Origin: Lepus europaeus
Taxonomy: Eukaryota > Chordata > Mammalia > Lagomorpha > Leporidae
Direction of reading: 5' to 3'
Length of the DNA: 64,000 nucleotides
Assembly: GCF_033115175.1 (NCBI RefSeq)
Contig: NC_084837.1
Span: 72,501,266-72,565,265, forward strand
Positions within the stretch are counted from its first letter, which is position 1; every line of letters begins with the position of its first letter. Below the pieces are notes generated by a model. It was not told where the DNA came from and ran no database searches. It saw only the letters and a program-made list of their open reading frames with translations. The translations under genes were made by a program, and so were the position numbers. Below are positions 45,889 through 56,545 of this stretch, piece by piece.

Positions 45889-46989
45889 GAACATTTACTG
45901 GGTAATAATGAGGTTACAGAGATTACAGCAATTTTAACTGAAGATTGTTTGTAGGAACACACTAGAAGTACAGAGGACAAACTGAGTGAATCTCTTAAAA
46001 TGCAAATACTTATGCACTAAAGCTGACAAAATTTTAGAAAACACCTAGCCAAAGCAATTAGGCAAGAGAAAGAAATATGGGGTTGGAAAGAAACAAGTCA
46101 AATTATCACTGTAATGACATGATCTAATACATAAAAACCCCAACGATTCCACCAAAAACTGTCAAAACTAATATTTGAATTCAGCAAAGTTGCAGGATAG
46201 AAAGTCAACATATAAAAATCAGTTGCATTGTTATACATTAATTGTAAATTTTCTGAAAAAGTAAACAACCTCATTTCCAACAACTATAAAATTTGTCAAG
46301 ATTAAATTTAATCATAAAGGTAAAAAGATCTCTACAATAAAAACTACAAAACATTGATGAAGAAATGGAACAACATCCATCAGGTAGGAAGTTAGAAATT
46401 AGCCTGTGTGTGAGAGAGGGGCCTAAGGAAAACAAGGCATCCATGGAAAGAGCATAGCAGCCTCTCGCAGCCCCAGAAGCATTCCATAGAAGCAGCCCAG
46501 TATTCTGCACGACAAAGTCCTGCCCATACCCCAACAACATTAGAAAGGGTCCCAGCCTTCCCCTGAAAGACACCTCTCTGCCCAGTGTGAAGTGGGCTAC
46601 CCAGTCTGAGGACACCGGGAAATAAAACCTTGGGAGGGATTTTAGCTGTTTCACAACCAGCAAACCTTTAGTCCAGGAAAAGAGAGTGCAGGGAAGGACA
46701 AATGGTAGGAGGAGCTGAGTTCTTCTTTATAAGCCCCAGTCTGATACAGGTGGTGCCCTCAGCTCTTTCCTGAGTTCTCCGCATGGTCTATCAGGTGTAT
46801 TTCAGCCCTCAGCGCTTAGCTCTCAGTCCTTTGCTGCTGTGCCTGCCTGGCCATTTAGTTATGTAATCTTGCTTACTCCAGTCTGAATGGAGATTCTGTC
46901 TGAAGATGTGCCAATCGTTCGGACAGAGGTTCTCCCCCAGGAAATCTTGCTGCTTTGCTTATTACCACTCTCTGTCTCACGCCTGGATT

Positions 46990-47046
46990 CCTTTTCTTTT
47001 CTTTTCTTCTTTCTTTTCTTTTCTTTTCTTTTCTTTCCTCTCTCTC
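46990..47046. repeat. (TTTTC)n simple repeat
   Basis: Imperfect TTTTC repeats leading into the CSINE tail at 47042. Confidence 0.9.
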
Positions 47047-47349
47047 TCAAAGATTTATTATTTGAGAGGTAGAGTTACAGACAGAGAGAGGGAGAGACAG
47101 AGAGAATGGTCTTCCTTCCAGCTGGTTCACTCCCCAAATGGCTGCAGTGGCTAGAGCTGGGCCGATCCGAAGTCAGGAGCCAGAAGCTTCTTCTGGGTCT
47201 CCCATGTGTGTAGAAGGCATCTTCTACTGCTTTTACAGGCCATAGAGAGCTGGATTGGAAGAGGAGGAGCCGGGACTCGAACCAGCGCCCCATGGGATGC
47301 CTGCACCTGAAAGTGGCGGCTTCTACTTGCTATACCACAGCGCTGGCCC
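47042..47349 (-). mobile_element. CSINE, AATAAA-type
   Basis: CTCAAAGATTTATTATTTGA to ACCACAGCGCTGGCCC, with a small deletion near the CAAGGACTTGGG block. Confidence 0.92.
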
Positions 47350-47700
47350 TGCTCCTGCTCCTGAATTCTTCTTTGCTGTGCAGAGAAGCATCTCTACTCC
47401 ACTCATCCCTGGCAACCTATTTGGCAAACCATCCGGGAGCCACTACCCTCTGTCTCATGCCTGAATTATTTCTTGCATAAAGACAACAGCATCTATCCTA
47501 CCCATCTTTGGTAACAACCCCATGTTCATGGATTGGAAAAAATAACATCACTAAAATTCCCACACTATCCAAAATAATATGCAGATTCAATGCAGTATTT
47601 GTGACAAAATAATGATTTTTTTTTTCACAGAATTAGAAAAAAACACTACTAAAATCTGTACGGTACCAAGAAAGATTCTCAGTAGCTAAAGCAATCTTTT

Positions 47701-47736
47701 TTTAAAGTTTTTTTTTTTTTAAGATTTATTTATTTG

Positions 47737-47768
<32 letters not shown>

Positions 47769-47892
47769 GAGGGAGACCTGCCTCGCAGCAAGGAGTTGGA
47801 TTGGAAGTGGGACAGCTTCCAGAGCTGGCACTGATAAGGGATGCTGGTGTTGGAGGCAGCAGCTTAACCTGCTGTGCCACAATGCCAGCCCT
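47701..47892 (-). mobile_element. CSINE, AATAAA-type, internally deleted
   Basis: Tail and GA tract join to GGAGTTGGATTGGAAGTGGG; about 130 bases missing. TSD GCTAAAGCAATYTT at 47685 and 47893. Confidence 0.93.
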
Positions 47893-49412
47893 GCTAAAGC
47901 AATTTTGAGCAAAATGAGTATCTGACTTTAAAATATAGTACAAAGCTATAGCAATTTAAACAGCATGGTATTGGCAAAAATAGACACAATGACTAGTGGA
48001 GCAGAATAGAGAACTCAGAGGTAAGCCAATAGCCAACTGATCTTTGACAATGTTCTTTGGCAATGGAGAAAGGACAGTCTTTCAGTAAACGGGGCTGGAA
48101 AACAGGATATTCACATGGAGAAGAATGAAACTAGGCCCTTATCACTCACCTTGCAAAAAAAATCCACTCAAAATGGATAAAGACTTTAGTATAAAACATG
48201 AAACTGCTAGAAAAAAAAGATACAGTAAACGCTTCAGGACATTAGAATGGCAAGAGTGTTTTTGGATCAGACCCAAAAAGCACTAGAAACAAACCCAAAA
48301 AACAGACAAATGGGATTCTACCAAAATCAAATTTTTCTCCACAGCGAAGGAAACAACCATGAGAGTAAAGAGTTAGTCTATAGAACGGGAGAAAATATTT
48401 GCAAGTGATATATCTGACAGTGGGTCAGTAACCAAAATATATAAGAAAGTCAAACAACTCAATGGCAGAAATCTTCAAATAATCCACTTTTAATGTGGGC
48501 AATGGGTTTAAACAGCCATTTTTCAAAGGAAGATGTTAAAATGATCGACAGGTACCTGGAAAAATGCTCATCATCACTAATGATCTGCCAATGCAAATCA
48601 AAACCACAGTGAGACATCACCTCATTCCACTTGGCTTGGCTATCATCAAAGAAAGACAAGTGATGCCAAGTGCTGGCGAGGACGTGCAGAAAAGGGAACG
48701 CCTGCATACTCTGAGTGGAAATGTTAGTTCAACCACTGGAAAACAATACCGAGGTTCCTGGAGAAATTAAAAGCAGAACTACCATATGATCCAGCAATCC
48801 CACTACAGGGTATCTATCCAAAGGAAGCTAAATTAGTCTGTTGAGGAAACATCAGCACTCCCACGTTTACTGCAGCATTATTCACAATAGCCAAGAAACT
48901 GAAACAACCTAAATGTCCATCAATGGTTGGATAAAGAAAATGTGGTAGAAATACACAATGGCATGCTACTCATGAATGGAACTGGAGGTTATTATGTTAA
49001 ATGAAATAATCCAGGCACCAAATGACAAGCACTACGTGATCTCACTCCTATGTGGAATCTAATAAAAGCAGATCTCATAGAAGTTGGGGTATAATGTTGA
49101 TTCCTAGAAGCTGGGGAGAGCAGGCTGGAGGGAGGGACAGGGAAAGACTGGTTAACAGGTACTAAGTCATAAGTAGGAGAAAGAAGTTCTGGTGTCCTAT
49201 TGCACAGTAGGGAGACTACAGATAATGATGATGTGCTGTTTACATATATATTTTTAAAAGGCCACAAGAAAGGATTTTGAAGTGTTTTCATCATACAGAA
49301 ATGATAGATGTTTGAAGACATAGCTGTTTACTCTGATTTGAACATTATACATTATATCAAAACATGGCACTTCATAAATGCAATTTTTACATGCCAATGA
49401 AAAATAAAATAA

Positions 49413-49949
49413 GTTGATTGTTGATGCTTGAACTGATTATTGAAAGGCCCAAGGTCACAGGTGGCGGAAACAGTGAAGACCTGAGAACAAACAGCCAGGA
49501 AGCTTGTGAAGTTTGAAGAAGGAGAAGCTCAGCAAAACCTAACTCTTTCATTCTTTCTTCTATGCACCGTTTCTCTCCCCTCTTACATGTGTAGGGGAAG
49601 CTCTGTTAGGGAGGGCTTTCATTATTTTATCTATACTTCAAGCAGGCCTTCAAGTGACTTGATAGCACACCATCCATCCGTCTTAATTTTAATTAAAAAA
49701 GATTCTACAAGATACGAGACTCCTCAAGCACATATTTCACCGGCTAGCAGCGTAATCACATCTAGCCTCTTGAAAACGCTGCACACTACTGAGAAGATGA
49801 GAGCGGAAACAGCAAATACGATGCAAGTCATTTACGAACAGCATTTTAACTTGCTGGATCCCTGGGGTTTCAGGGAGCCCCCGAGGTCAGTACTACCTTC
49901 CGATCTAGGTAGGAGGGAAGAGGTAGCCTCTCTCCACATGGCCAAGTGG
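49413..49949. other. Unique sequence upstream of the AP4E1 CpG island
   Basis: No gene or repeat recognised. A 190-codon plus-strand frame (49506-50078) enters the CpG island, but has no recognisable domain. Confidence 0.45.
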
Positions 49950-50163
49950 AAAAGAACCGAGTGCTGTGAGACACGCAGCGGGTGGCACACGCAGCTCGTT
50001 CCGTGCCTGCCCGGCCCGGCGACGCAACTCCAGGGGAGAGAACTTGAACCTGCACCAGCTGGACAGGGGTCGGAATGAGTGGCACTGTCCACTTCTCCCA
50101 GAGGAGCCGCGGGCTGGAAGCGATCACGGGTGGGGGCACTGACCGCGGCCGCTGGACTGGGCA

Positions 50164-50176
50164 CCACGAGAGGGCC
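50164..50176 (+). promoter_or_regulatory. CTCF-like core motif
   Basis: CCACGAGAGGGCC resembles the CTCF core CCASYAGRKGGC. It lies in the upstream half of the AP4E1 CpG island. This is a single-motif call without matrix scoring. Confidence 0.35.
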
Positions 50177-50423
50177 CGCAACAGGGCCCCGGGGGAAGCC
50201 GCAGCTCCGGTGCAGCAGCGGGAGGTGGGCGGGCCGGTCGCCCGGGGCCCGCGGCCAGGGGGGCTGAGTGCGGGGAGTCCCTGAGAAGACGAGGCCACGA
50301 AGGCGCGCTTCTCGACGCGTTCCCGGCGGCGCGGGAAAGGGAGACCTTGAGGGTACGAAGTAGAGGGACGAACCCGAGCGGTTTCCTCAGAACTCACAGT
50401 TGCTGGGGGAACCCGGTCCCCGG

Positions 50424-50437
50424 GTTGCTATGGAAAC
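50424..50437 (+). promoter_or_regulatory. RFX X-box-like motif
   Basis: GTTGCTATGGAAAC differs from the palindromic X-box GTTGCCATGGCAAC at two positions. It lies about 250 bp upstream of the AP4E1 ATG inside the CpG island. RFX factors bind such sites, including at ciliary and housekeeping promoters. Binding is inferred from the motif only. Confidence 0.55.
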
Positions 50438-50578
50438 CGGCCGCGTGGACGCCGCCACCGGATGTGCGCCGCGGCGCGTTCTTACGAGCCAGCGGCTTCT
50501 AGCGCCTCCCGCGGCCACTCTGGAGAACGACACTGTGTCTGTTCGCGCCGGACGCGAATAAAGATTTCTCCTTCAAAA

Positions 50579-50588
50579 AGCAGGAAGT
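50579..50588 (+). promoter_or_regulatory. ETS-like motif
   Basis: AGCAGGAAGTAA contains the GGAAGT ETS core, about 100 bp before the AP4E1 ATG. ETS sites are common at CpG-island promoters. The call rests on a short motif. Confidence 0.35.
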
Positions 50589-50641
50589 AACTACGGAGGC
50601 CGGGGCGGCGGCGGCAGCGGCGCCTGCGGAGGCCCTCGGGC

Positions 50642-50644
50642 ATG
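50642..50644 (+). promoter_or_regulatory. AP4E1: Upstream ATG in AP4E1 leader (overlapping uORF)
   Basis: An ATG 43 bases before the annotated start, in a different frame and with G at -3, opens a reading frame that runs past the main ATG and through the rest of exon 1 without a stop. If it is inside the mature leader it would compete with the main start. Confidence 0.5.
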
Positions 50645-50684
50645 AAGTCGGGCGGCGACGCGAACGCTGGCGGCGGCGGCGGCG

Positions 50685-50834
50685 ATGAGCGACATTGTGG
50701 AGAAGACGCTGACGGCGCTGCCGGGTCTCTTTCTGCAGAACCAGGCGGGTGGCGGGCCCGCGGCTGCCAAGGCGCCCTTCTCCTCGCGGCTGGGCGGCCT
50801 GGTCCGCAGCATCACTGCCCTCACTTCCAAACAC
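50685..50834 (+). CDS. AP4E1: AP4E1 coding exon 1 (AP-4 complex subunit epsilon-1, N-terminus)
   Basis: The exon encodes the first 50 residues, beginning MSDIVEKTLTALPGLFLQNQ and ending ALTSKH, which I recognise as the N-terminus of mammalian AP4E1. The product is the large epsilon subunit of the AP-4 heterotetramer (epsilon, beta4, mu4, sigma4), which sorts cargo such as ATG9A at the trans-Golgi network. Human AP4E1 loss causes a hereditary spastic paraplegia. The start is the ATG at 50685 in a GC-rich context with G at -3. The exon is 150 nt, phase 0, and is followed directly by a GT donor (GTAGGT) at 50835. It sits inside a CpG island, as expected for a housekeeping gene. An upstream out-of-frame ATG lies at 50642. 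Residues 21-40 are Gly/Ala/Pro-rich. I see no frameshift or stop. Confidence 0.96.
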
Positions 50835-51469
50835 GTAGGTGCCGGCGGGCGGGGAGGTTGGGGGCGCGGGGATGAAGGCCCCTGCGCCGGGAGGCCCTGG
50901 CTGGACAGCGAGACTCCGGGACCCCGCGGGCAGGCCTTCTGGAGGGGCTTGGGGGCTGCCTGTGTGCGTGTCTGTCCGGAATCTTCATTTTCTTGCCCGG
51001 ACTGACAGCTGGAAGTCTTGAGTTTCCACAGTTGGCTTCGACACTGACTCAGGGGGATCTGGGACGGATGTCTCTAACCTTTGACCCTCCGCGCGTTTTC
51101 CCAAGGATGAAGGGGGAAAGTACCGATGCGTCTTCCATAGTTGGCTTTCAGGATTGCAGGAGGTGTCCGGAGTGTGAGAATACCCAGTGCGGTGGGACTG
51201 CCGGCCACTGATTCACCTCCTACGAAGTTTCTTTCTCTACTCAAGTTCTTCCCCTTCCCCAGGCCTTTCAGCTGCTTCTGTCACTCATGTTCGTGGACAG
51301 ATCCTGCCATCTGAGCCTGCTGTCGAGTATATTTGGGGAGCTCGAAGTTCTTAAGTCAGACCAAGGGGTTGGGCAAAGAAAAAACGTAATTCTTCCCCAA
51401 ACGTAAAATTTGCTGAGTAAGTCTCTGCTTCAGATGGACTTTGGAAGTGAGCGGTGTATAGTAGAAGTT
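50835..51469 (+). other. AP4E1: AP4E1 intron 1, CpG-island shore
   Basis: GC-rich to about 51000, then normal composition. No exon or repeat seen until the (GT)n at 51470-51492. Confidence 0.6.
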
Positions 51470-51492
51470 TGTGTGTGTGTGTGTGTGTGTGT

Positions 51493-51801
51493 TTAAAGAT
51501 TTATTTCAAAGGCAGAGTTATAGAGAGAGGGGGAGAGACAGAGATCTTTCATCTGCTGGTTCACTCCCCAAATGGCTGTAACAGCCCGGGTTGGACCAGG
51601 CTGAAGCCAAGAGCCAAGAGCTTCATCTGGTCTCCCACTTAGGTGCAGGGGCCCAGGCACTTGGACCATCTTCCACTGCTTTCCCAGACCATTAGCAGGG
51701 AGCTGGATCGGAAGTGGAGCTACTGAAACTTACACTGGCACCCATATGGGATGCTGACATTGCAGGCCGCAGCCTACCCGTCCTTCCACAACTCTGGTCC
51801 C
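51493..51801 (-). mobile_element. CSINE in AP4E1 intron 1
   Basis: AATAAA-type antisense copy, preceded by (GT)n (51470-51492). Head CCACAACTCTGGTCCC is diverged. Confidence 0.9.
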
Positions 51802-52200
51802 TATAGTTGTTGTGTGAGATACTGACCCAAAGTTTCAAGGAGTTGCAATCCTAAAAATGTATTTTATGTCATAAATTGCCTAACAGATGTTTATGGAGCA
51901 ACTATTTAACTAGAAATTTTTGAAGAAAATAGAGTAAAAGACATTTTACTCTAAGGATTTGGTCATCCATTTTGGGCATAAGACTAGTGACAGCATAATT
52001 ATGATGCAGTGTCAGGAGAGGAGAAATGAGAAGAGAAACAAAGTACCCTCAAAGTTACAAGAAGTTTTTTCTTTTGGAAGCTGAAATAAGATGATGTTAT
52101 ACTCCAAAGATCTGCTTCATATACCAGAATCATTATTTGTGGATTCAGTATTGTTTAATGTTTTTGTTCCTTACTAATTTTTATGAGATGTGGAATGAAA
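51802..52200. other. AP4E1: Intron 1, no recognised feature
   Basis: AT-rich intronic sequence. Confidence 0.5.
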
Positions 52201-52491
52201 TTTTTTTTTAATGATTTATTTACTTATTTGTAAGGTAGAGTGAGAGATGAGTACTTCCACCTGCTGATTCGCTCCCCAAATGGCTGCAGTGACCATGGCA
52301 AGGTCAGGCCGAAGCCAGGAACCTGAAATTCCATCTGGGTCTCTATGTGGGAGACCAGGGCCCATTGCTTTCCCTGGCCCGTTAGCAGGGAGCTGGATTG
52401 GAAGTGGAGCAACTGGGACTCAAATCAGTGCTTATATGGGATGCTGGTGTCAAAGGTGGCACCTTAACCTGCTATGCCACAATGCCGATCC
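52201..52491 (-). mobile_element. CSINE in AP4E1 intron 1
   Basis: Poly(T)-AATGATTTATTTACTTATTT to ATGCCACAATGCCGATCC. It lacks a long GA tract. Confidence 0.9.
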
Positions 52492-52627
52492 TGAAATCTT
52501 AAAAAATAATTGATTTTGACTTTCAAATTGCAGTTTGAAACTGTACATGGGTGTCCAAATGTAGTACTTCGCTAGTAGTTCTTCCTTATCTACCTAGTGC
52601 ACACTTACTAATTCAGTGTGTGATTTA

Positions 52628-52926
52628 TTATTATTTTTTAAAGTTTCTAATTTTCATTTTTGTTTGAAAGGCAAGGAGACAGATGAAGAGAGATCTTCTG
52701 TCTGCTGGTTCAGTCCGCGAATGACTACAACAGCCAGGGCTGGGCCAGGCTGAAGCTGGGAGCCTAGAACTCAATCCAGGTCTGCCCCGTGGGTAGCTGG
52801 AACCCATTCATTACCTGCTGCCCTTCAGGGTGCACATTACAAGAATCTGTATGGAAGGCCAGGCTTTCTGAGAGGGCATACAGGCATCCCAAGCGGTGGC
52901 TTAACTGCTGTGCCACACACCTGTCC
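52628..52926 (-). mobile_element. CSINE in AP4E1 intron 1, diverged
   Basis: TSD TCAGTGTGYRATTTA at 52613-52627 and 52927-52941 (two mismatches). The TSD divergence fits an older insertion. Confidence 0.88.
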
Positions 52927-53154
52927 TCAGTGTGCAATTTAAAGATAGCTTGTATACTTATATAGCTTTATACTGACCAAAAATGAGGCCAATTTAAAGC
53001 GCTTAAGGAGGTAAAGTTACAAAGTGAATAGTGTCAATGCCCTCATAGTGGGAGGGTGTGAGAGACTGGGAAAAGCATAGGGGGAAATGAAGAAGAAACT
53101 GCAACAGTACGTGGAGAATTTCTCTCTACTCTTTCCCTCTCTCCAGTTTTAAAA

Positions 53155-53427
53155 ATAAAGATTTGTTTATTTGATAGAGGTAGGAAGATAGAAATATCTT
53201 TCATCCCCTGGTTTACCCCCCAGACATTTGCAGCTGCCAGGGCTGAGCCAGGTGGAAGCCAAGAGCCAGGAGCTGCATCTCGGGTTCCCCCCTTGTGATA
53301 GCAGGGGCCCAAGCTCTTGGGCCATCTGCTGCTGCTGGATCAAAGTGGAGCAGCCAAGACAGCACCCATAAGGGACGCTGAAGTCTTAGACAGCGGCTTT
53401 ACCCTCTATGCCACAACGCCAGCCCGT
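53155..53427 (-). mobile_element. CSINE in AP4E1 intron 1
   Basis: AAAGATTTGTTTATTTGATA to TGCCACAACGCCAGCCC. It ends 285 bp before exon 2. Confidence 0.9.
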
Positions 53428-53711
53428 CTCTTCAATTTTTTAAAACCATTTTCTGTCAAGCGGTCCCTTAAAAGTTCAGTAACTGAGTGAAGAGGAATGG
53501 CAGGTTAGTTTGGAAATAATTATTCTCTCCAGGGATGATTCTGAGGGTGAAAAAAATGCCTTTGGGCATACTTCAAGCATGGAATATTTGTATCTCTTCT
53601 TTAATGTTTCTTTTTAGTTGAAAGTATTATAGATTTTAATTTTTCTCCTTAAAAATAGTTACTGTTGAAAATAGTAGTTATTCAAATATTTAAATATTTT
53701 TACTTTTTCAG

Positions 53712-53783
53712 GAAGAAGAGAAATTAATCCAGCAGGAATTAAGTAGTTTGAAAGCAACTGTTTCTGCTCCTACTACAACACTG
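53712..53783 (+). CDS. AP4E1: AP4E1 coding exon 2
   Basis: This 72-nt exon encodes 24 residues (51-74), EEEKLIQQELSSLKATVSAP followed by TTTL. It matches the AP4E1 segment that follows SKH in mammals and belongs to the start of the adaptin-type helical solenoid. It is bounded by a pyrimidine-rich acceptor ending TTTTTCAG at 53711 and a consensus donor GTAAGT at 53784. Both junctions are phase 0 and join cleanly to exon 1. Intron 1 (50835-53711) holds four antisense CSINEs and no other coding signal. Confidence 0.96.
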
Positions 53784-54300
53784 GTAAGTTTGCATAGTTG
53801 TGTCTACACACATGAGTTTGAAATCTGATCCACTGTGGACTTGATAGTGACATCTGACTTCCCAGTTGTTAAAATTTAATTTATCGTAGGCGAAGTCAGT
53901 TGTGGATGCTAGCAAATCAAGTATTAAATTTTTTTTTTTTCTTGACTGATTGCACTGGAAAAAAACTTGCCTAACTGTGTCAAGTCAGGACCAGTATGAT
54001 GATAATTATGTAACTGTGTGAAACTCCTAGGACCCCAGTGCTGATATCATTGTTTCAATATTGTACACTTGGAAAAGTTTGGGATAGGTAATTTCAAATA
54101 ATATTTTCTGACCTTGGTTGATAGCTCTCTTAATTTTGCTATTATACATTTTGGAGTTGGCTGACAGGTTGGCTGACAAAGTAGTATAATTGTTTTCTTA
54201 CTGTGAAACTGAGTATATTGCACAACAGCTAAATCAAGACCCAGTTTTTAGACTTGGTTCTATATTATTTGATTTTTTTGAACAGCATTCATTCAGCAAC
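53784..54300. other. AP4E1: AP4E1 intron 2, no recognised feature
   Basis: AT-rich intronic sequence. Confidence 0.5.
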
Positions 54301-54602
54301 TTTTTTAAAAAGTTATTTTTTTTTGAGAGGGAGAAAGACAGTTCTCATTCTCTGATTCACTTCTTAAATGCCTTTAGTGGCTGATGCTGGACCAAGCAAA
54401 AGCTGGGAGCCAGGAATTCAATCCACTTCTCCTATGTGGATGGCAAGAACCCATCTACTTGAACCATCACTGCTGGCTCCCAGGGTTTGCATTAGCAGGA
54501 AGCTGGAGTCAGGAGTTGGAGCTGGGATACAAGTCCAATCCCTCTGATGTGGGCATGGGCCTACTAACCAGAGACTTCACTGTTTGGCCAAAAGCCTGCC
54601 CC
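54301..54602 (-). mobile_element. CSINE in AP4E1 intron 2, diverged
   Basis: TTTTTTGAGAGGGAGAAAGA to GGCCAAAAGCCTGCCCCC. Confidence 0.85.
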
Positions 54603-54678
54603 CGGAAGTTTTAACGAGTGGTTTCAAGATACAGACCACTGTGGGACTGCCCCAATACAAATTAAGATCTAGTTTTCC

Positions 54679-55015
54679 TTTTTTTTTTTTTTTTAGATTT
54701 ATTTATATATTTATTTATTTAAAAGTCAGAGAGAGAGAGGGAGAGACAGAAATATTTGAGAGAGATCTTACGTCTGCTGGTTCACTCGCCAGATGGCTGA
54801 AATGACTAGGGCTGGATCAGGCTGAAGCCAGGAGCCAAGAGCTTCTTCCACATCTCCCACATGGGTGGCAGAGAGCCAAACACTTGGGCCATCTTCCGCT
54901 GCTTTACCCAGGCTGTTAGCAGAGAGCTGGATTGGGAAGTGTAGAAGCTAGGACTTGAACCAGAGGGATGCTGGCATCTCAGGCGGCAGATTAATCTGAT
55001 GTGCCATAGTGCCAG
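54679..55015 (-). mobile_element. CSINE in AP4E1 intron 2, tandem pair member 1
   Basis: Poly(T)-AGATTTATTTATATATTTAT to GATGTGCCATAGTGCCAG; abuts the next fragment. Confidence 0.9.
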
Positions 55016-55147
55016 AGAGAGAAGGAGAGAGGGAGAGAGAGATATCTTCATTTGCCGTTTCACTCCTCAAATGGCTGCAGTGGCCAGGCTGGGCCAGACC
55101 AAAGCCTGGAGCCAGGAGCTTCTTCTGGGTCTCCCATGTGGGTGGGG
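55016..55147 (-). mobile_element. CSINE fragment, tandem pair member 2
   Basis: Only the GA tract to CTCCCATGTGGGTGGGGCT; the head half is absent. Confidence 0.88.
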
Positions 55148-55652
55148 CTAATTTTTAAGTTGATAATTTTGTATGGCCTGTGAATGATGTTATAAATATA
55201 CAATGACCTTTGGCAGATAAAAGGCTCCCCACCCCTGATGTAGAGGTTGAATGATAATTTGACAGCGAAATTGTAAAGAATTCCTGCATTTAGGAAAGAG
55301 AATAATAGTATACACAATATAATTTTGCTTAAATGAAGTCCAAAATGATTTTTGAAAAACGCTGAGGTAAAATGCTACAAATCCAGAGGTGATACTAAAT
55401 GGCTTAAATTAACATTTTCAGTTTTAATTGATGCAAGACTTCAGTATCTTTTATTTTCTCAGTATTTAGTCATCTTAATTAATGTTTAATGGGTTAATTT
55501 TATTGCTTTAAGCACAAGTGACTTGAATTAAATCTCATTCCCTAAAATTTTCTTATGATTTACTTTATGCCCTTCTTATTTATACAAACACACACACATA
55601 CACACACACACTTCCACACATAAAGTAATAAGTTATTTTCTTTAAAGTATTT
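55148..55652. other. AP4E1: Intron 2, no gene; (AC)n
   Basis: AT-rich intronic sequence with an interrupted (AC)n at 55586-55619. Confidence 0.5.
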
Positions 55653-55667
55653 TATTTTACGGTTTCC

Positions 55668-55974
55668 TTTTTTTAAATTTCTTTATTTTTTTTTTTAATT
55701 TTTAGATTTATTTATTTATTTGAAAGGCAGAGTTAGAGGCAGAGACAGAGAGAGGTCTGGAGCTGGGCTGATTGGAAGCCAGGAGCCAGGAGCTTCTTCT
55801 GGATCTCCCACGTGGGTGGAGGGGCCCAAGGACTTGGGCAATCTTCTGCTGCTTTTCCAGGTTATAGCAGAGAGCCGGATCTGAAGTGGAGCAGCCATGA
55901 CTTGAACCAGCGCCCATAGGGGATGCTGGGAGTGCACGCAGCAGCTTAACCAGCTACGCCACAGCTCCGATCCC
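55668..55974 (-). mobile_element. CSINE in AP4E1 intron 2, small internal deletion
   Basis: TSD TATTTTACKGTTTYC at 55653-55667 and 55975-55989. The block with TTCACTCCCCAAATGGC is missing. Confidence 0.92.
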
Positions 55975-56044
55975 TATTTTACTGTTTTCTAAGCATTTTA
56001 TGGTTTAATAATCTTGTAATATGCTAGCCATAATTATATTTCAT

Positions 56045-56363
56045 TTTTTTAAAAGATTTATTTATCTATTTGAAAGTCAGAGTTATACAGAGAGAGAGAG
56101 AGAGGTCTTCCAGCTGCTGGTTCACTCCCCAATTGGCCGCAACGGCCAGAGCTGCACCAATCTGAAGCCAGGAGCCAGGAGCTTCTTCCAGGTCTCCCAC
56201 GTGGGTGCAGGGGCCCAAGGACTTGGGCCATCTTCTAATGCTTTCCCAGGACATAGCAGAGAGCTGGATCAGAAATACAGCAGCTGGGACTCGAACTGGC
56301 AACCATATGGGATGCCGGCACTGCAGGCAGTGGCTTTACCCACTATGCCACAACACCGGCCCC
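56045..56363 (-). mobile_element. CSINE in AP4E1 intron 2
   Basis: Full-length AATAAA-type antisense copy, head CCACAACACCGGCCCC. Confidence 0.93.
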
Positions 56364-56462
56364 AGCCCTATTAGATTTCAAGGTTAAAATAGCTTATGAA
56401 CTTTTTGGGAAACATTTATATTTTTATTTCTGATTAAAATTTGCTATAAATATTGATGCAAA

Positions 56463-56545
56463 TATTATATTGAAAAATATATTATATTATATTATATATT
56501 ATATTATATATAATATATATATTATATATATTATATATTATATTG
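56463..56545. repeat. (AT)-rich low-complexity repeat
   Basis: TATAT/ATTATA runs in intron 2 that could fold into hairpins. Likely polymorphic in length. Confidence 0.9.

Larger units (their letters stand above)
46380..47515 (+). mobile_element. Probable ERV-like LTR inserted in the L1, with internal duplication
   Basis: The L1 breaks at about 46377 and resumes at 47517 (CCATGTTCATGG). The insert has a TATA-like TTCTTTATAAGCCCC near 46730 and repeated U5-like ends: GAATTCTTCTTTGC...AGCATCTCTACTCC (47362) and GAATTATTTCTTGC...AGCATCTATCCTAC (47462). Exact ends and TSD are not resolved. It carries a pyrimidine tract and a CSINE. Confidence 0.5.
46030..49412 (+). mobile_element. Old L1M, ORF2 3' part and 3' end, split by an LTR-like insertion and CSINEs
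   Basis: Ordered L1 phrases: AAGCAATTAGGCAAGAGAAA, CAACATATAAAAATCAGTTG, (interruption), CATGTTCATGGATTGG, GTATTGGCAAAAATAGACAC, AACTGATCTTTGACAATG, CAAAGGAAGATGTTAAAATG, ATCCAGCAATCCCACTACAG, CATTATTCACAATAGCCAAG and AATGAAAAATAAAATAA. The reverse-transcriptase catalytic FADD region is destroyed near 46110, and frames are broken throughout. Confidence 0.88.
49950..50684 (+). promoter_or_regulatory. AP4E1: AP4E1 CpG-island promoter and 5' UTR
   Basis: From about 49.95 to 51.0 kb the sequence turns abruptly GC- and CpG-rich, unlike the AT-rich flanks, and it is almost repeat-free. It ends at the AP4E1 start codon. There is no convincing TATA box. Motifs visible within it are an RFX X-box-like element (50424-50437), an ETS-like AGGAAGT core (about 50582) and a CTCF-like core (50164-50176). 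The transcription start cannot be placed from sequence, but the GGCGGC-rich stretch at 50600-50684 is probably 5' UTR. Confidence 0.85.

Noticed and set aside
49832-50397. Long minus-strand open frames (111 and 175 codons) opposite the AP4E1 CpG island
   Set aside because: GC-rich islands produce long chance frames because stop codons are AT-rich. The predicted peptides are low-complexity (Arg/Pro/Ser/Ala) with no recognisable domain. A divergent non-coding transcript remains possible.
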